Part shown: in pieces, positions 62,058 through 64,000 of the stretch
Numbering within the stretch: position 1 is the stretch's first letter
Layout: every line of letters begins with the position of its first letter
Assembly (NCBI GenBank): GCA_017547145.1
Contig: JAFYQJ010000006.1
Coordinates: forward strand, 62,001-126,000
Reading direction: 5' to 3'
DNA length: 64,000 nt
Source of the DNA: Paludibacteraceae bacterium
Lineage (GTDB): Bacteria; Bacteroidota; Bacteroidia; Bacteroidales; Paludibacteraceae
The notes under the pieces: generated by a model
Seen by the model: the letters and a program-made list of their open reading frames with translations, nothing else
The model's database searches: none
What the model was told of the DNA's origin: nothing
Position numbers and translations under genes: made by a program

Positions 62058-62939
62058 ATGAAAAAGAAAAATCTTGTTGTAGCATTATTGTGTTTGTTGT
62101 CAGTATCTTTATTTGCTGATAATAAGGTTTTTGTTCGCGAATATTATTATCAGGCAAGTGAATCGGATAGTAAAATTACTGCAAGAACAAAAGCATTGTC
62201 TGAGGTAAAGCGTCTTTTGTTAGAAGAACTTGGCGTTTATATGGAAAGTTATACCAATTATATAACTGAAGATAAAAATGGAGATGTAGCAAAAGATTTT
62301 TTTCAGAACGAAATAAAATCGTTGAGTGCAGGTATTACCGAAACAAGAATTTTGGAGGAAAATTGGAATGGAATACAATATTATATAAAAGCTGAAATAG
62401 AGGCAGACCCGACTGATGTTGCACGAAAAATAAATGCTTCGCTTGAAAAACGAAAAGCAGATGTTGTGATTGATAGTTTGCGTGTTTTGTTAAGTACAAC
62501 TCAATCTATTTCTTTGCAAAAAAATGAAGAGGTAAAGGCTTTACAAACAAAATACGATGAGCAAGCTTTACAAGTAAGGCAACAAGAGGAGAAAGTTGAA
62601 ACTTTGAAAAAGCAGTTGCAGACGCTACAAATTAAACTTGGTAATTATCAACAACAAGAGCAACAAATACTTTCGGAAGTACAAAAAATAGAACAACGTA
62701 TAAAAAAATCATCTGACGTAGTGCTACAAAACGCAAGAATAGGTATGACTTATTCGGAACTTATTAGTGTTTGTGGAGAGCCGCGAGGTATGGATTATTC
62801 AAAAAAATACCTTAATTATGGAACAATATGGATAGAAATGAGTGATGCATTACTTATTAATCCTAATGCTATTGTTATAAAAGGTGCCTACGTGACAAAA
62901 CCGAGTGATTTATATAGTTCAACTAATATCTTAAAATAA
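62058..62939 (+). CDS. Exported coiled-coil protein with BamE/SmpA-like C-terminus
   Basis: A 293-residue protein with signal peptide MKKKNLVVALLCLLSVSLFA. The N-terminal domain (ITARTKALSEVKRLLLEELG, GIQYYIKAEIEADPTDVARK) resembles the LPP20/FlgT alpha-beta domain. A long coiled coil rich in Gln, Glu and Lys spans about 150-215 (QQEEKVETLKKQLQTLQIKL). The C-terminus reads ARIGMTYSELISVCGEPRGM and NYGTIWIEMSDALL, a BamE/SmpA-like fold motif. It starts 4 bases after aspS. Function unknown; likely periplasmic. Confidence 0.7.
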   Translation: MKKKNLVVALLCLLSVSLFADNKVFVREYYYQASESDSKITARTKALSEVKRLLLEELGVYMESYTNYITEDKNGDVAKDFFQNEIKSLSAGITETRILEENWNGIQYYIKAEIEADPTDVARKINASLEKRKADVVIDSLRVLLSTTQSISLQKNEEVKALQTKYDEQALQVRQQEEKVETLKKQLQTLQIKLGNYQQQEQQILSEVQKIEQRIKKSSDVVLQNARIGMTYSELISVCGEPRGMDYSKKYLNYGTIWIEMSDALLINPNAIVIKGAYVTKPSDLYSSTNILK

Positions 62940-62945
62940 AATATT

Positions 62946-63368
62946 ATGAATACGTTTCTTAAAATAGCAATTGGCTTTGTGCTTGGAGTTCTTTGTTTTT
63001 ATTTAGTACAAAAAATAGAAGAAGAAAAAGCGAAAGAAGATATAAAAGAAGATGTGCAAGTTTCGTTTTTACAACAACTAAAACAACAGCTTGAATCTGA
63101 TGAAACAGAAGAGAAGAGCAATAAAAATATTCATTTTTTTGACCTTACAACAAAAAAAGGGGTTGTAAGATTGCATACTTATATGTCAAAAGATTCTGTG
63201 CAGATTTTGATGGGATACCCGCAATCGACTGATGTTGATGTTTGGGATTTCAACGATGAGGTTCATGAAACGTGGGAATATAAAGTTAAAAGTGGATATG
63301 GTTATGAACAAACTATTTTTACAATAAAGTTTGTAAATGGGGAATTAGTATCAGTTAATCAGTATTAA
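62946..63368 (+). CDS. Single-pass membrane protein with BamE/SmpA-like motif
   Basis: A 140-residue protein with an N-terminal signal anchor (IAIGFVLGVLCFYLVQKI), a charged linker (EEEKAKEDIKEDVQ, ESDETEEKSN) and a C-terminal domain MSKDSVQILMGYPQSTDVDV followed by ETWEYKVKSGYG and TIFTIKFVNGELVSVNQY. That last part resembles the 'GMT..QV...LG.P' start of SmpA/BamE and the equivalent part of the gene just upstream. It lies 6 bases after that gene. Function unknown. Confidence 0.65.
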   Translation: MNTFLKIAIGFVLGVLCFYLVQKIEEEKAKEDIKEDVQVSFLQQLKQQLESDETEEKSNKNIHFFDLTTKKGVVRLHTYMSKDSVQILMGYPQSTDVDVWDFNDEVHETWEYKVKSGYGYEQTIFTIKFVNGELVSVNQY

Positions 63369-63380
63369 TAAATATTTTTT

Positions 63381-63713
63381 ATGTCACTTATAGTAAATCT
63401 TTTAATTTCGGCTTTGGCGGTGTATTTCACTGCTTGGCTTTTGCCGGGTATTACGGTGAAAAGTTATGGGGCAGCTGTTGGTGTTGCTCTTGTTATTGCT
63501 GTTCTAAACGTGTTGGTAAAACCTCTGTTGGTGCTGTTGACTATTCCTGTTACGGCACTCACGCTCGGTTTGTTTTTGCTTGTTATTGATGCCATTATCG
63601 TTCTTTTGGCTGGGAAACTTTTGAGTGGTTTCCAAGTTGGTGGATTTTGGTGGGCATTGTTGTTTAGTGTAATTGTTTCGGTAGTTACCAATTTGTTATA
63701 TAATTTGTTTTAA
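63381..63713 (+). CDS. YvlD-type (phage holin family IV) membrane protein
   Basis: A 110-residue integral membrane protein with four hydrophobic segments, about 2-22, 32-50, 52-75 and 88-109. LVKPLLVLLTIPVTALTLGL and FLLVIDAIIVLLAGKLLSGF are characteristic of the YvlD/PF04020 family. Despite the 'holin' label in databases these are usually chromosomal stress-related membrane proteins. It is 12 bases after the previous gene and 4 before gltX. Confidence 0.85.
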   Translation: MSLIVNLLISALAVYFTAWLLPGITVKSYGAAVGVALVIAVLNVLVKPLLVLLTIPVTALTLGLFLLVIDAIIVLLAGKLLSGFQVGGFWWALLFSVIVSVVTNLLYNLF

Positions 63714-63717
63714 TTAA

Positions 63718-64000
63718 ATGGAAAGAAAAGTTCGTGTTCGTTTTGCACCATCGCCTACGGGAGCATTGCATATAGGTGGGGTGCGTACTTGTTTGTATAA
63801 CTATCTGTTTGCAAAACAGCATGGTGGAGAATTGATTTTTCGTATAGAAGATACCGATAGTCAGCGTTTTGTGCCAGGTGCTGAAGAATATATCATTGAG
63901 GCTTTGACTTGGTTAGGAATAAAATTTGACGAAGGTGTTTCGTTTGGAGGAAACTATGGTCCTTATCGCCAAAGTGAACGTAAAGATATTTACAAAAAAT
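63718..64000 (+). CDS. gltX: Glutamyl-tRNA synthetase, N-terminus (partial)
   Basis: The frame opens at the ATG at 63718 and runs off the window after 94 residues. [20 protein letters not shown] contains the class I HIGH-type signature (HIGG here), then [20 protein letters not shown] and [18 protein letters not shown], all standard for GluRS. It is the second synthetase gene in this part of the window after aspS. The remainder lies outside. Confidence 0.95.
   Translation, partial: MERKVRVRFAPSPTGALHIGGVRTCLYNYLFAKQHGGELIFRIEDTDSQRFVPGAEEYIIEALTWLGIKFDEGVSFGGNYGPYRQSERKDIYKK

Noticed and set aside
1-64000. tRNA/rRNA genes, CRISPR arrays, insertion sequences, integrases, replication origin
   Set aside because: No cloverleaf-like stretch, regularly spaced repeats, transposase or recombinase sequence was seen by reading; a dedicated scan with tRNAscan-SE or ISEScan was not possible here.

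Overview
The window is an AT-rich stretch of a Bacteroidota chromosome, most likely order Bacteroidales. The evidence is the repeated promoter element TAnnTTTG (the Bacteroidetes -7 box) ahead of most transcription units, the type IX secretion genes porU and porV, the gldE-gldD pair, a T9SS plug-domain (DUF5103) protein, DUF5689/DUF6359 lipoproteins with a TonB-dependent receptor, and signal-peptide lipoproteins throughout. No tRNA, rRNA, CRISPR array, insertion sequence or integrase was recognised. Most of the window is core chromosome.

Layout. 1-1742 (minus): end of a capsule/exopolysaccharide export locus (Wzc/Wzz N-terminus and two tandem Wza-like lipoproteins). 1895-5185: prs, class II aldolase, a beta-barrel protein and an FKBP lipoprotein. 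5318-6322: an orphan that looks like a phage or mobile-element remnant. 6455-9058: a membrane-anchored protein, rsmD and miaB. 9061-13717 (minus): mutS, RNase G, a 30-residue basic ribosomal-type protein and HU. 13881-18727: mutY, ssb, gldE, gldD, a phosphopantetheinyl transferase and a GGGP/heptaprenylglyceryl phosphate synthase. 18778-24563: aguB, a structured non-coding region, a small HTH protein flanked by dyads, and five consecutive uncharacterised exported proteins. 24661-28829: cca, a serine hydrolase, an alkylation-repair-like protein and a lipoprotein. 28857-34738 (minus): nitroreductase, DUF2520 protein, GH29 fucosidase, carboxynorspermidine synthase-type enzyme and DUF5103 plug protein. 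34897-38410: mtaB, tgt and an LptF/G permease. 38411-42655 (minus): gamma-carbonic anhydrase-type protein, lysC, lysA and a glycosyltransferase. 42791-46958: acpP, fabF, rnc and an acyl-CoA ligase. 47010-54596: rex, an FAH-family protein, porU, porV, ispF and nfo. 54650-60092 (minus): TonB receptor with DUF5689 and DUF6359 lipoproteins. 60299-64000: aspS, two proteins sharing a BamE/SmpA-like motif, a YvlD-type membrane protein and the start of gltX.

The points most worth a second look are: a nested-stem RNA candidate with 6S-like architecture (19811-19973); a 16-bp perfect hairpin inside the start of rnc, placed as an RNase III autoregulation site could be (44320-44365); the five-gene exported cluster (20367-24563); a recurrent leaderless-promoter geometry (exactly 4 nt from TAnnTTTG to ATG at rsmD, cca and rex), twice fused to the upstream terminator; and a Tgt that lacks the usual zinc cysteines.
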